64,000 nucleotides of DNA from Gossypium raimondii (GCF_025698545.1 NC_068576.1:52548390-52612389), one strand, 5' to 3'; positions 37,501-50,175 are shown, counted from the stretch's first letter. Notes: a model not told the origin generated them from the letters alone. A program made the numbers and translations.

Positions 37501-38616
37501 ATGGACCAAAGGTTGGAAAAGCTCGAAGGGTTCCAAAAAGAAATGCAAGATCAGCTTCAGCGGCAAATGAAGGAACAACTATAGAAGATTCAACAAAGTC
37601 TGATGGATAAAATGGAGGAATCACAAGGAAGTATGATGACAAAGTTAACGCGATTGTTGACCGAAGGGAAAGATAACGGAAAGAACCCTGTAACAAATAT
37701 TGAAGAGGAAAACGATGATGGACTCCAGTATCCTCCAGGCTTCACTCCTTTACCTGTGCAGCACCAAGCGAAAGTGTACCCGCGTAAATCTTCTGTTACG
37801 ATTAGGCCTCAGCAAGTTCAAGCCGATGCTTCAAGGTCGATGAATTTTCAGGTCGGATCAGGCTCCAGTCCTGAGAATAATACTGCCAATCCTATTGTTC
37901 CTGATTTCGATGAGGCAGTTGAAAAAGAGAAAATAAAAGAGGAATTACCAAAGCAATTGGAAGAAAGATGGAGGTGGATTGAGGAGAAATTCAAAGCGAT
38001 AGAGACTACTGAAGGATGTCATGGGATGGATGCTAAGGATTTAAGTTTGGTACCGGATTTAGTGCTTCCGTACAAGTTTAAAATGCCGGATTTCGAGAAG
38101 TATAATGGGACCACCTGCCCTGAAGCCCACATTACTATGTTTTGTAGGCGAATGATTGGGTATGTCAATAACGACCAGTTATTGATACATTGTTTTCAGG
38201 ATAGCCTCACGGGGGCTGCGTCAAAATGATATAATCAATTAAGCGGTGCTAAGATTAGCTCTTGGAGGGATTTAGCACAGGCTTTTATGAAGCAGTATGG
38301 GCATGTGGCGGAAATAGTTCCTGATAGGATCACTTTACAGAACATGGAGAAAAAGTCGAATGAAGGTTTTAGACAATATGCTCAGAGGTGGAGAGAGGTG
38401 GCAGTGCAGGTCCAGCCACCGCTTCTTGAGAGAGAAATGACGATGCTTTTTGTAAATACGCTAAAGGCCCCTTTCATTACACACATGCTAGGCAGTGCCA
38501 CGAAAAATTTTACTGATATAGTCATGAGTGGTGAGATGATTGAAAGTGCTGTAAAGAGCGAGAAGATTGATGTTAGAGATAACAACAGAAGACAAAATTT
38601 AAAGAAAAAAAGGTAA
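37501..38616 (+). pseudogene. gag (capsid) region of the retrotransposon
   Basis: A single frame from the ATG at 37501, interrupted by stops at 37582 and 38227. It starts with a short coiled coil (RLEKLEGFQKEMQ), then a PPGFTPLP segment, and the Retrotrans_gag capsid region from about 38060 (VLPYKFKMPDFEKYNGT, then WRDLAQAFMKQYG, then the helical part to 38600). The 38227 stop fits a G-to-A change of a Trp codon. The frame ends at 38614-38616, and the homologous reading continues in another frame. Confidence 0.82.
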
Positions 38617-40898
38617 GATAAACAACGTGAATACACATAGCAAATCGATTACGGTGAATCAGCCCAGAAAGGTAGTGTCTGGTCAATAGGTTTCATCAAA
38701 GCAGGAATCTGGTACAAGGCCAAGTAATGAGAGGCCTCAGTTTACACCAATTCTTATGTCGTACAAAGAGTTGTATCAGAATTTATTTAACGCGCACGTT
38801 GTTGCTCCATTTTATTTGACCCCCTTACAGCCTCCATATCCTAAATGGTATGACGCAAATGTACAATGCGATTACCATGCAAGAGTTATGGGGCACTCTA
38901 TAGAGGATTATACTGCTTTTAAAAAGCTTGTTGAGAAGTTGATTCAGATGGGCATTGTCAGGATAGATGATTCATCAGGTACAGAAAATCCATTACCCAA
39001 ACATACTGATGCAGGGGTAAACATGGTAGGTTAAGGTATGGGGAAGAAGGTTAAGGAGAATATTGCTGAGGTAAAGATCCCTTTGAGAAGGGTTTGGAAG
39101 GAAATGGTAAGAAGAGGGTTGATTGTTTCGGATGTGGTGGAGAGTGACGAGACCCAAAATTATTGTGAGTTCCATCATGAGGTGGGACATGAAATTCAGG
39201 TATGTGAGAAGTTCAGAGCTCTGGTCCAGAGCATGATGGATGTTGGAGAAATGGAGTTTTTTGAAGAGGAAGAAAGAAAAGAAAGTATATGCGTATCGGA
39301 GTCAGAGGCGAGGATTCCGAGGATTATCATCTCGCACCCTAGGGTTACTGAAGTCAAGGCACAGGTGACACCGAAGATTGTTATTCAAAAGCCGACGAAG
39401 TTTTTGTATAAGGATAGCAAGAAGGTCCCCTGGAATTATGAATGCGAGATAACAATTTCGGGGAAGGAAGTTTCAATTAGTGTTGCGAAAGAAAACCAAA
39501 AGACATGTATTCGTGTGAATACTGTGAAGCATGGTAGTGGGATAAATTCTCAGGCAGAATCAGTAGAGGGAAAAGTCATTGTAGCAGAGCAAAAGGAAGA
39601 GAATAAGGCTGAATTAAGGCCATTGATTAATGAGCCAATAAAAGAAAAAGAAGCCGCTGAATTCTTGAAATTTTTAAAACACAGTGAGTATAGTGTTGTA
39701 GAGCAGCTGCATAAACAGCCAGCTCGTATATCGGTGTTGGCATTGCTCAGGAATTCAGAGGTGCATCGAAATGTGCTGATGAAGGCGTTAAATGAAGCCT
39801 ACGTGGCTAGTAATATTTCTGTCAACCAATTGGATCGGTTGATCAACAATATAAGCACTGATAATTTTATCTTCTTCAATGATGACGAAATACCATCTGG
39901 AGGTATGGGGTCCACTAAAGCCCTGCACATTACTGCTCGGTGTAAAGGAAGCCTGGTGTCGGGAGTTTTAATTGATAATGGGTCTGCATTGAATGTACTG
40001 CCCTTATCTACTCTCAATAGGCTACCTGTGGATAGCTCACATATGAAAACATGTCAAAACGTGGTAAGAGCATTCAATGGGACGGAAAGGAAGGTTTTGG
40101 GGAGGATTGAGATACGGTTGCTGATAGGCCTGAATACTTATGAAGTAGATTTCATTGTAATGGATATCAAGCCTTTATATAACTGTTTATTAGGCAGACC
40201 TTGGATACATTCGGCGGGGGCCGTGCCTTTAACGCTGCATCAGAAGTTAAAATTGGTGACAGAAGGACGGTTAGTGACCAACAATAAATACCAAGAAAAG
40301 TATTATGGCATCAGTGACCAGCAATGCACCATATGTGGAGACGGACGAAGAGGCGGTGGAATGTTCTTTCCGGACTTTAGAGTTTATTAATACAACATTT
40401 ATTGCTGAGGGGAATAGAATTCCATCTCAAGATATCCAAGACTACAAAATGGGCCTTCAATTAATGGTGGGAAGAGGAGTCATGCAGGAAAAGGATTGGG
40501 AAGAGATTTGCAAGGAAGAGTTGAAGCACCAGTGATGAAAGAAAAGTTTGATCGCTTTGGTCTGGGCTATAGACCAGGTATAAAACAAAAAAAGAAAAGA
40601 AATGGAGAGAAGACAGGAGAGAAGAATGGCACGCCTGAGTAGAAATGAAGTTAGGTGGGAGCCTTTGGTTTTTCCTCACATATCCAAGACCTTCGTATCA
40701 TTAGGGTTTATTCATCCGGAACAAAGAGTGATTGAGGTGGAAGTTGTTGAAGAGATATTGGGAGATGTTCACATCAATGCCCTAGACACAGTTGAAAGAG
40801 AGACTTGGCTAGATATTCGCCCTTACGAGCTTGGAAGTGATCTGGACAATTGGACTGCAGAAGAAATTCCTGTAGTTTTTAGAGCTTGTTCAGAGTAA
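38617..40898 (+). pseudogene. gag C-terminal part and aspartic protease region
   Basis: Reading continues from about 38617 with stops near 38690 and at 39032, then openly from 39038 to 40390. The retropepsin-like active site is visible near 39973 (VLIDNGSALNVLPLSTL, with D-N-G-S where most retropepsins have D-T/S-G) followed by LLGRPWIHSAGAVP near 40190. Frameshifts near 40290 and 40530 move the coding potential to the frames of 40305-40535 and then 40602-40898. I identify no zinc knuckle here. It is a decayed polyprotein segment. Confidence 0.75.
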
Positions 40899-41152
40899 AT
40901 ATGCAGAACATCCTTGTCGATTTGACTTAAAATATAATTTCTTTATGGATTAGGCACATCTTGGATATTATAATTTCAATAAATATACTTTTTCGTACGT
41001 ATTTTTGAGCCAGTATTCTTTTATTTTTCTTTCGAGTAATTATTCTTTTTTTCTTTTTTTACATCATTATTTTATCCATTTCATAATCATATTTTCTTCA
41101 TAAATTCATATATTCTTTGTATATTCTTTGGCACCTATCATAGGTTCCCAGA
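40895..41152 (+). other. Candidate intron between protease and RT
   Basis: A 258-bp AT/T-rich gap in coding potential. It begins at a GTAAAT donor-like site just after the protease-side frame and ends at a pyrimidine-rich TTCCCAG acceptor-like site before the RT-side frame. Ogre-like elements are known for an intron at this place. Exact splice sites are inferred. Confidence 0.45.
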
Positions 41153-42278
41153 TATCAATGATTTGAATGACGTTGCTTCAGACTCAGAATCACCTTTCGA
41201 ACGAGACCGGTGTTTAGAAGGATCACGGAATTTTGAAGATGGCGTAGACTGTGATGTATCTTCGGACTTATTGAGAATGGTAGAAGAGGAGGATAAACAA
41301 ATCTTACCTCATAGAGAATCATTAGAGATTGTGAGTCTAGAAGAGGGAAAAGAACTAAAGATCAGAACTGACATTTCTGCTAAGACCAGGCAGGACCTTA
41401 TTGAGTTACTCCGGGAATTCAAAGATGTCTTTGCATTGTCATATCAAGATATGCCCGGGTTGAGCACTGATATTGTGGTACATCGTCTTCCCATAAAAGA
41501 GGATTACAAGCCGGTTCAGCAGAAGCTCAGAAGAATGAGGCCTGACATTGTGCTAAAGATAAAAGAAGAAGTCAAGAAGCAGTTTGATGCTGGGTTCTTG
41601 AAAGAAGTTAAGTATTCAAAATGGGTAGCTAATGTTGTCCCTGTCCCTAAGAAAGATGGAAAAGTGCGAATGTGTGTGGATTATAGGGATTTGAACAGAG
41701 CTAGTCCAAAAGATAATTTTCCGCTGCCTCACATTGATACTTTGGTAGATAATACTGCAGGCTATTCATTGTCTTCTTTCATGGACGATTTTTCTAGATA
41801 CAATCAAATAAAGATGCATCCAGAAGATATGAGAAAGACCACATTTATCACATTGTGGGGAACGTTCTGTTACAAAGTGATGCCCTTTGGATTAAAGAAT
41901 GCGGGGGCAACTTATCAAAGAGCTATGGTAAATTTGTTTCATGACATGATACACAGGGAGATTGAGGTTTATGTTGACGATATGATTGCAAAATCTAGAA
42001 CGGAAGAGGAGCATGTTCAAATGCTGCAAAAATTATTTTTGAGATTAAGAAATTTCCAGCTCAAGCTTAATCCAACAAAGTGCACTTTTGGAGCTAGATC
42101 GGGGAAGTTGTTGGGCTTCATAATCAGTGGGAAAGGAATTGAAGTTGATCCAGACAAAGTTAGGGCAATACGTGATTTGCCTCCACCACACACACAGAAG
42201 GAAGTACGGGGTTTTTTGGAAAGATTGAACTACATTTCTCGGTTTATTTCACAACTAACTGAGGAATGTACTAACTAA
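41153..42278 (+). pseudogene. Reverse transcriptase region of pol
   Basis: The open frame covers an acidic lead-in and the RT core: WVANVVPVPKKDGKVRMCVD, PLPHIDTLVDNTAG, FCYKVMPFGLKNAGATYQ, and the active-site YVDD at 41970-41981. The end FGARSGKLLGFIISGKGIEV precedes a frameshift near 42270 that separates RT from the RNase H/integrase frame. Catalytic aspartates are present. This is the reverse transcriptase that would copy element RNA; the break makes the polyprotein discontinuous. Confidence 0.88.
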
Positions 42279-44631
42279 GAAATGTGATCCTCTATTTCGT
42301 CTTCTAAAAAAACATAATCCGGGCGTATGGGATGAAGAATGCCAGAAGGCTTTTGACAAAATTAAACAATATTTGTCTAATCCTCCAGTGCTATCACCAC
42401 CTAATTCGGATAGGCCATTAATACTGTATCTAACATTATTTGACAATTCCATGGGGTGCGTGTTAGGCCAACATGATGAGAAAGGGAGAAAAGAAAGGGC
42501 AATATACTATCTCAGTAAGAAATTCACTAATTGTGAAGTGAGATATTCAGCTATTGAGAAGTTGTGTTGTGCTTTGGTTTGGACAACTCGAAGATTACGA
42601 CAATATATGTTGTATCACACGACATTGCTAATTTCAAAGTTAGACCCCTTAAAGTATATGATTGAGTCGACTGCTTTGAATGGAAGGATGGCTAGATGGC
42701 AGATCTTGCTTTCTGAATTTGACATAGTGTATGTGAGTCAGAAGGCTGTGAAAGGGAGCGCAATAGCTGACTTTTTAGCTAGCAGAGCCTTGGTGGATTA
42801 TGAGCCTTTGAACTTTGATTTCCCAAATGAGGATTTGATGTATGTAACAACCGCGGAAGAAAATCCCCAAATGGATCAGGTGTGGAAGTTAAATTTTGAT
42901 GGAGCCTCAAATGCTGTGGGTAATGGAATTTGGGCAGTCCTGGTATCTCCAAGCGGAGATCATTATCCTTTTGCTAGCAAGCTGGATTTTGATTGCACAA
43001 ATAATATGGCAGAGTATGAAGCGTGCATTATGGGCATTCGTGCAGCCATCGAGCGTAGAATCAAAGTGTTAGAAGTGTATGGGGATTCTGCACTAGTGAT
43101 ATATCAACTCAAGGGAGAATGGGAAACAAGGGACTCTAAACTGATCAGTTATCAAAAGCTGGTTCTCGAACTGATGGACGAGTTTGATGACATTACTTTT
43201 TGTTATCTTCCACGAGATGAGAATCAGATGGCTGATGCGTTGGCTACCTTAGCCTCCATTATCCGAGTGAATAGGTTAGAGGATATGAAACCTATCCAGA
43301 TGAGTATTTTTGAAACCCCGGCTCATTGCTATAATGTTGAGGAAGAGGAAAAGGATGATCATCCCTGGTATTTGAATATATTGCGATATGTAAAGAATCG
43401 TGAGTATCCAGATCAGGCAACGGAGAATGATAAAAGAGCACTGAGAAGATTGGCTATTGACTATGTTCTAGATGGAGAAATCCTGTACAGAAAAGGGAAT
43501 TATCAAGTATTGTTAAGATGTGTAGATGCAGTAGAAGCTAGAAAAATTCTAGAAGAAGTCCATGAAGGTATCTGTGGCACACATGCAAATGGTTTCACAA
43601 TGGCCAGGCAGATCATGAGATTTGGGTATTATTGGTCTACTTTGGAAAGGGATTGCATCAGCTATGCTAAGAATTGCCATAAATGCCAAATTTATAGTGA
43701 TAAAATGCATGCACCTCCATCACCTTTTCATGTTATGACTTCTCCATGGCCTTTCTCTATGTGGGGTATGGACGTCATTGGACCAATATCGCCCAAAGCT
43801 TCTAACGGACATCGCTTTATCTTTGTGGTTATTGACTACTTTACCAAATGGGTGGAGGCTGCTTCATATGCAAATGTCACGAAGTCAGCAGTTAGCAAAT
43901 TCTTGAAAAAGGAAATCATATGTCGATATGGAATGCCTGAGAGGATCATATCTGATAATGCATTGAATTTGAACAATAGTGCAATAGTGGAGGTCTGCAG
44001 TCAATTCGGGATCAGACATCATAACTCATCGCCATACCGCCCAAAGATGAATGGTGCAGTAGAGGCAGCTAATAAGAATATCATGAAACTTGTGGGAAAG
44101 ATGACCGAGACTTACAGGGATTGGCATGAGAAATTACCATTTGCTCTATTTGCTTATAGAATGTCTATCAGGACGCCGACTGGGGCAACACCTTTCTCTT
44201 TGGTTTTTGGCATGGAAGCAGTTTTACCTATTGAGATAGAAATTCCTTCTCTCCGAGTATTATCTGAGTTGAAATTGGATGAAGCAGAATGGGTTCAATC
44301 TCGTTATGATCAATTGAACTTAATTGAAGGGAAAAGGCTAAAAGCTGTTCGGCATGGTCAAATGTATCAAAAACGGATGATGCGGGCCTACAACAAAAAA
44401 GTTCGTCTTAGAGAATTTAATGAGGGTGAGCTGGTGTTGAAAAGAGTCATTCCTATACAAAAGGATTTCAGAGGGAAATGGATGCCAAATTGGGAAGGTC
44501 CATATGTTGTAAAGAAAGCTTTTTCAGGGGGAGCTTTGATTTTGAGTGAGATGGATGGCAAAGACTTGCCAAACCCTGCAAACTCGGATTCAGTTAAGAA
44601 ATACTTTTCTTTTAAAAAAAAGGGAAAATGA
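42279..44631 (+). CDS. RNase H, second (archaeal-type) RNase H and integrase of pol
   Basis: Open without a stop from 42373 to TGA at 44631 (about 752 codons), in a different frame from RT. First RNase H at about 42400-42790 (LTLFDNSMGCVLGQ, then KFTNCEVRYSAIEK). Second RNase H at about 42880-43260 (WKLNFDGASNAVGNG, MAEYEACIMGI, YGDSALV, DENQMADALATLAS), the extra module that defines Tat elements. Integrase follows: zinc-binding HHCC near 43560-43690 ending CHKCQIY, then DDE residues in WGMDVIGP, IISDNALNL and NGAVEAANK. A C-terminal basic domain follows. Part of the interrupted polyprotein, although this stretch itself is intact. Confidence 0.88.
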
Positions 44632-45283
44632 GAGGCCAATGTGAAAACCCGTAATGGGCACTTTGAGACCAAAGGGGATTTCAGTTGAAAACCCGAAAAA
44701 AGGCGGCTCAAATGCTGATCAGGTGACGCATTCGGTGATCTTGCAATGATTGAACCAGTAGGAAATGGGACGCAACATCTTGGGGCATCGATAGAGTACT
44801 GTAGATCTTCTAAGCACATGTCGAATTCAGAGCGGTCTTCAGGAAGTCTGTGCAGAGAAGTTCAAACTGCGATATCTGGGACACCTAGTCTTCATGTTGT
44901 AAAGAAAGCTTTTTCAGGGGGAGCTTTGATTTTGAGTGAGATGGATGGCAAAGACTTGCCAAACCCTGTAAACTCGGATTCAGTTAAGAAATATTTTTCT
45001 TTAAAAAAAAGGAAAAAGGAGAGGCCAATGTGAAAACCCGTAAAGGGCACTTTGAGACCAAAGGGGATTTGAGTTGAAAACCCGAAAAAGGGCGGCTCAA
45101 ATGCTGATCAGGTGACGCATTCGGTGATCTTGCAATGATTGAACCAGTAGGAAAGGGGACGCAACATCTTGGGGCATCGACAGAGTAGTGTAGATCTTCT
45201 AAGCACATGTCGAATTCAGAGTGGTCTTCAGGAAGTCTGTGCAGAGAAGTTCAAACTGCGATATCTGGGACACCTAGTCTTCA
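44504..45283 (+). repeat. 390-bp tandem duplication spanning the pol 3' end
   Basis: Unit 1 (44504-44893) and unit 2 (44894-45283) are nearly identical, both beginning ATGTTGTAAAGAAAGCTTTT and ending with CACCTAGTCTTC. Each holds the last 45 or so codons of pol plus 270 bp of downstream sequence, so the pol C-terminus exists twice. Confidence 0.9.
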
Positions 45284-46130
45284 TATTATTTATATTGAAT
45301 TGCTTATTCTTGGAATACTTTATTCTTTTCCAAGATACGAGTCAATTCTATCTATTCATTATTTTTTTTTCTTTTGGCAAAGCATGTTGCATTAGAATAA
45401 CGATTAATAGACTAATAAAACTTTTACAAAGGATTTTGCATATTACTTTGGAGGTTTCTAAATAATATGGGAACTTGAAACAGGAATATTGTTCAGAACA
45501 CACCTGGTTTGAAGGTGGGAAATCTGAGAGGGAAGAGTCTAAATTAAGACTATCTCTTTGGAATTTGTTGTCAAAAGCATTGATTAAACAACATGACAAG
45601 ATATCGTGTTGGTGACAAAGCGTCAATGAATAAACAAGCAATGATCACCTTGCAATAAGAGGATGTTTTCTCAGAGAAGAAAATCTTTCATTTGTGCATA
45701 GGCATTTGGTATGACACCCTGAGAATGGTATAGAGGTCCAAAGTGCTTCACATTGCAATAGGAGAAGATCGAGAAGTCATGTTTTTCTACCATTGGGTTA
45801 CAGTGAAAAGATGATACAAATTTTGTGTCCCAGTGGATTAAACTTTGAAGTTTACAGTAGGGGGCAATCTGATTAAGTTTTTCTTTGGAGATGCCAGCCA
45901 AGCAAGAAGGCGTTGTAGTACGTCAGTGATAAAGTCTTAGTAAACTTTGAGTAATGACAACCTAAGCGGGGTCATTCTCTAAAAATAATATTTTACATTC
46001 ATTCATACACGTCTAGTTAGGAGCATTTGGTTTATTCTAATCATGACATCTTAATCATTAGGCATAATTAGGTTCATAAATTGAATTATACAGGTCATAT
46101 TCCCCAAAAAACAAACCGGTGAAACTTCAG
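45284..46130 (+). other. Retrotransposon 3' noncoding region
   Basis: About 850 bp with no long ORF in the pol direction; moderately AT-rich. No feature recognised. It leads into the minisatellite. Confidence 0.45.
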
Positions 46131-46975
46131 TCTTATCTCCCTGAAGTTGCAGTGGAGCAGACAGAAGAAATCAATCCTATCTCCCTGAAGTTGCGGTGGA
46201 GCGGATTAACATCAAGATCTTATCTTTCTGAGGTTGCAGAGAGCAGATCGTATCCAGTCTTATCTTCCTGAAGTTGCAGTGGAGCAGATAGAAGAAACCA
46301 ATCTTATCTCCCTGAAGTTGCAGTGGAGCAGACAGAAGAAATCAATCCTATCTCCCTGAAGTTGCAGTGGAGCGGATTAACATCAAGATCTTATATTTCT
46401 AAGGTTACAGAGAGCAGACAGAAGAAATCAATCCTATCTCCCCGAAGTTGCGATGGAAGCGAGCGAAAGAAATCAATCCTATCTCCCGAAGTTACAGTGG
46501 GCGGATTAACATCCAGATCTTATCTTTACGAGGTTGCGAGAGCGAGATCGTATCGATCTTATCTCCCGAAGTTGCGATGGAGTAGACGAAAGAAATCAAT
46601 CCTATTTCCACGAAGTTGCGGCGGAGCGATTAACATCCAGATCTTATCTTTACGAGGTTGCGAGAGCGCGATCGTATCGATCTTATCTCCCGGGTTACAG
46701 TGGAGCGAGCATGAAGAAATTAATCCTATCTCCCTAAAGTTACAGTGGAGCGGATTAACATCCAGATCTTATCTTTCTGAGGTTGCAGAAAGCAGATCGT
46801 ATCCAGTCTTATCTCCCTGAAGTTGTAGTGGAGCAGACAGAATAAACCAATCTTATCTCCCTAGAGTGGCAGTAGAGTAGATTAAATCACAAATCCTATC
46901 TCCCTGACATTGCAGTGGAGTGGATCGAAGCATCAATTCTTATACTTCTGAAAGCGCAGTAGGATGGAATGAAGC
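46131..46975 (+). repeat. Minisatellite array in the retrotransposon 3' region
   Basis: Roughly 19-20 imperfect units of 40-46 bp, each with a core like TCTTATCTCCCTGAAGTTGC followed by a variable tail (AGTGGAGCAGACAGAAGAAA, GGAGCGGATTAACATC or AGCAGATCGTATCCAGT). The tails recur in a regular order, suggesting a higher-order repeat of about three units. It is read through by chance ORFs of 60-165 codons. Confidence 0.85.
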
Positions 46976-47046
46976 TATTTGAAGAAAAGCACCAAGGTCC
47001 AGCATGACCGGGCAAAATTGGTTTTTTAGTCTTTGCTCCGTAAACG

Positions 47047-47062
47047 AGCAAAGAGGGGCTGC
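47047..47062 (+). other. Polypurine tract preceding the 3' LTR
   Basis: GCAAAGAGGGGCTGC lies directly before the TG start of the 3' LTR. The purine run AAAGAGGGG is the expected plus-strand primer. Confidence 0.65.
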
Positions 47063-48185
47063 TGTAATACTCAATTATTGCTCGGGGCCCAAAACTGTTT
47101 ATAGCCCACATTTGGCTGAATACAAACCAAATACATGAGGCCCAATAAAGCCCAAACCAATAACACTATACAGCCTAAATTTTTCAAGGTCACAGAAACC
47201 CTAAGAGGCTGATGGTTTCGGCGCCGCAACTACCCACGTTCAACAAACCATTCATCGAGCCATGTATTTGCTCACACGTTCAGCAGTTTCCACAAGGTAC
47301 GTTTCCACGTTCGTTCCACCTGCAAATAAACCACGAATCACATCACAACAGGTAAGGGATAGGAGTTAATTAATGGTTATTAGTTTTGGGTATAAGAGGC
47401 CGATTGTAAACTGATTTTGGGGTTAGAAAAAATTCGGTATTGAAAAACATCAAAGAAAATACAAAAGAGAAGGAAACAGAAAAAAATATTTTTGAAGGTA
47501 TCTCGTTTTGTTTTTTTTTTTAATCTGTGGGATTGTTGTTCTTTTTATTTTTTTATTTTCTGTTATAAAACAAAAACGAAATAGAAAAGGGAAAGAGGAC
47601 TTACCGTTGGGGTGCCGTTGGAGTGCCCTCACATCGCCGTTGATGGTCGGAATGGGGCTTGAATGACTGAGAGAAGGGGAGCAACGGCGTGATTGAAAAT
47701 GGCAGAGGAGAGTTTGTTTTTTAGGGTTTCAAATGGGTTTTATTGGCTGCAATTGAAATGGGGTTTTATTTATGGGTTATTTATGCTTTTAATCCTCTCA
47801 TGTTTTCGTCATTTTAAAACCACTGTTTTTGCTATTTTCAAATTTTTCCCTAAAACATTAAATTTGTTTGATTTTAATCCAGTGCTACGCAGCACTTTGG
47901 GAGAGGCGGGATTAATTTCCTTTTTGACCCTTCATGTTGCACGCATTTTGCAAATTCATCCTCTATTTTAATTTGATTTTGTGTTGTTAATTTTATTTTG
48001 ATTCTAATTTAGTCCATTGTATTTGCTTTTACAAATTAGATTAAATATTAGTTTGTTAAATTATTATTGTTATTAAGCTGCTGTTATCTTTGTTATTATA
48101 TTATATATTACTATTATTATTATATTAATTATTATTATTTTTATTATTATTATTTTAATACATATATATACGCGCATATGTATCT

Positions 48186-48220
<35 letters not shown>

Positions 48221-49255
48221 AAATGGTTTTACAATGTATATATATATGTGTCTTATATATTTTATTATTACTTTATTTTTCCTAGTTTTGTATACATATA
48301 TATACATACATATACTTATATTTTATAATTTTCATATAATTTTCATATTTTAATCCAAATATATATATATATTAATATATGTATATACATACACTATTCA
48401 AAATTATTAAATATATTTTTCGCATTTTTCTTGCATATACATATATACCCATATTTTCATAATTATTAATATATTATGCTTGCGTTTTATTTTTATGTCT
48501 ACTCATTATATTTTGTGATTATGTTCTTTTTATAATTTTGTATACATATATAGATATATTTTAAATTAAAGTAATGATTTCATGTTACGCATTAGCATTT
48601 TTTCATACTTTTAAAGAAAAATCTATTTTAGCTTCGTCAAAGCGTTAAAATCGTGTTTATTTTTAAATTTTTAAATATTTGGCAATCATGATTCTCGAGA
48701 AAGATCGTGTCCTAACTTACTGGATCGTGATCATTTTTTCGATGAATTTAACGAGCTAAGTATTTATTTTACAATAAATTTATAATTTTCAAATAAAACC
48801 TTATTCTCGGGAATTCAAAATGTCGGGTCTTAACTTACTGGTCGTGACATTTCGTTATCTCGAAATAAGAATTTCTAAAACAAAAAGCAATATTCGGTAT
48901 TTTGAAGATATAAAATATTGTGCCCTAACTTACTGGTGTGGTGTCTTATTTCTTTGAAATGAGAATGTTTTATCATTTAAATCCATTCACGGGTTAAAAT
49001 TTTCTATTTAAAATCTTTTCAAATTTTCGACTTCAAGACATTCAATAATAAATTTGGTACCGATTTTTGGGCGTTACGAGGGTGCTAACACTTCCTCGTG
49101 CGTAACTGACTCCCGAACCTGTTTTCTCAAATTTCGCAGGCCAAAATTATTTTTAAGGTGAGCCGATCACACCTCAATCAAGGATTGGTGGCGACTCCAA
49201 TTTTTGTTTTCAAAGTCGATAACTTATTTTTGTTTTCAGAAAAATGGTTTCGACA
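47063..49255 (+). repeat. Complete 3' LTR, 2,193 bp
   Basis: Begins TGTAATACTCAATTATTGC and ends GGTTTCGACA, followed by the TSD TTGGT. It contains AT-rich (TA)n and (ATT)n sections in the middle. The last 885 bp include the repeated phrase CTAACTTACTGG at three places and a GGGCGTTACGAGGGTGCTAAC stretch near 49070. This part has no counterpart in the truncated 5' LTR. Confidence 0.9.
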
Positions 49256-49964
49256 TTGGTTATTTTTAAATTTTTTTAATATATTTGTAAAAACCCATTA
49301 TTCTGGTAAATAAAAAAAATTATAATATTTTCGTATTTTTTTCTAATATTTTGGTAAAAAACCAGAAATAAACCCTTTCCCCTGCCCTTTGGTCGTATTA
49401 TTATTTTCCGATTTTTATTACTTTCAAGAAAAATATATTATTTTAGTATTTTATTATTTTATATTATTTCAGTACATTTTGTTTCAATTATTTGTATAAC
49501 TTATTTCGAATTTAAAAAATTAATAATACACTCTTACTTGACCGTTTGTTCGTATTTTTTCAGTATTTTATTATTTTTAAAAATATCGTAATTTTTATTT
49601 TATAATTTTATATTATTTCAATTTATTATGTTTGAAATTTATTACATGTACACTTTTCTCATTTTTATTCGCATTTTATTATTTTCGATAAATATACAAT
49701 TCTCATTTTTCTTTTCGTATTTTATGTTTTCTTAAACATACTTCTTTGTCATTTTTCTTTTAATGCTATTTTCCTAAAATTTAAATTTCAAATTCCTAAG
49801 TAAATTTCATAAAAAATCCCTATTCAACATACAATGTACATACCATTATTTTTTCATTCTAAATATATTTCATAAAATATATATGTTAAACAAAATAATA
49901 AAATAACTATGATGTACGTAACATAAATTTTAAACACACAAATATTAAAAAATTATAAAAATAC

Positions 49965-50165
49965 ATTTTCTTTTCTTTTTTTCCTTCCTTCCCTCTTCTT
50001 CTTCTTTTTTTTCTCTTCTCCTTTTATTTCTTTCCTTCTTTCTTTCTTTTTCTTCTCCTTTCCTTTTCTTCTTCTTTCTTTCTTTCTTTTTTTCTCTTCT
50101 CCTTTCCTTTTCTTTCCTTCTTTTTCTTTCTTTCTTTCTTTCTTTCCCTCTCCTTCTGGTCCCCC
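49965..50165 (-). repeat. Pyrimidine tract at the right end of MULE-2
   Basis: About 200 bases of almost pure C/T (polypurine on the minus strand), mirror of the tract inside the left TIR and homologous in position to the one in MULE-1. Confidence 0.75.
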
Positions 50166-50175
50166 CCATCGACCC

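Larger units (their letters stand above)
33462..49255 (+). mobile_element. Tat/Ogre-like Ty3/gypsy LTR retrotransposon, 15.8 kb (layer 4)
   Basis: Bounded by TGTAATACTC and TTTCGACA (TG...CA), with the 5-bp target duplication TTGGT at 33457-33461 and 49256-49260. It sits within an internal TIR-like repeat of MULE-2. Order: 5' LTR (incomplete), leader, ORF1 (DUF7745), gag, protease, RT, RNase H, second RNase H, integrase, tandem repeats, polypurine tract, 3' LTR. The extra ORF before gag and the second RNase H place it in the Tat group of Ty3/gypsy, Ogre-like. Frameshifts and stops interrupt most parts, and the primer-binding site is missing, so it is inactive. The two LTRs differ mainly by transitions at a few percent of positions as judged by eye. 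Confidence 0.92.

Noticed and set aside
46323-46820. 165-codon ORF in repeated sequence; also considered a CRISPR-like array
   Set aside because: It is a read-through of the minisatellite. Units are contiguous and variable, without constant repeats and unique spacers, and this is a plant nuclear genome.
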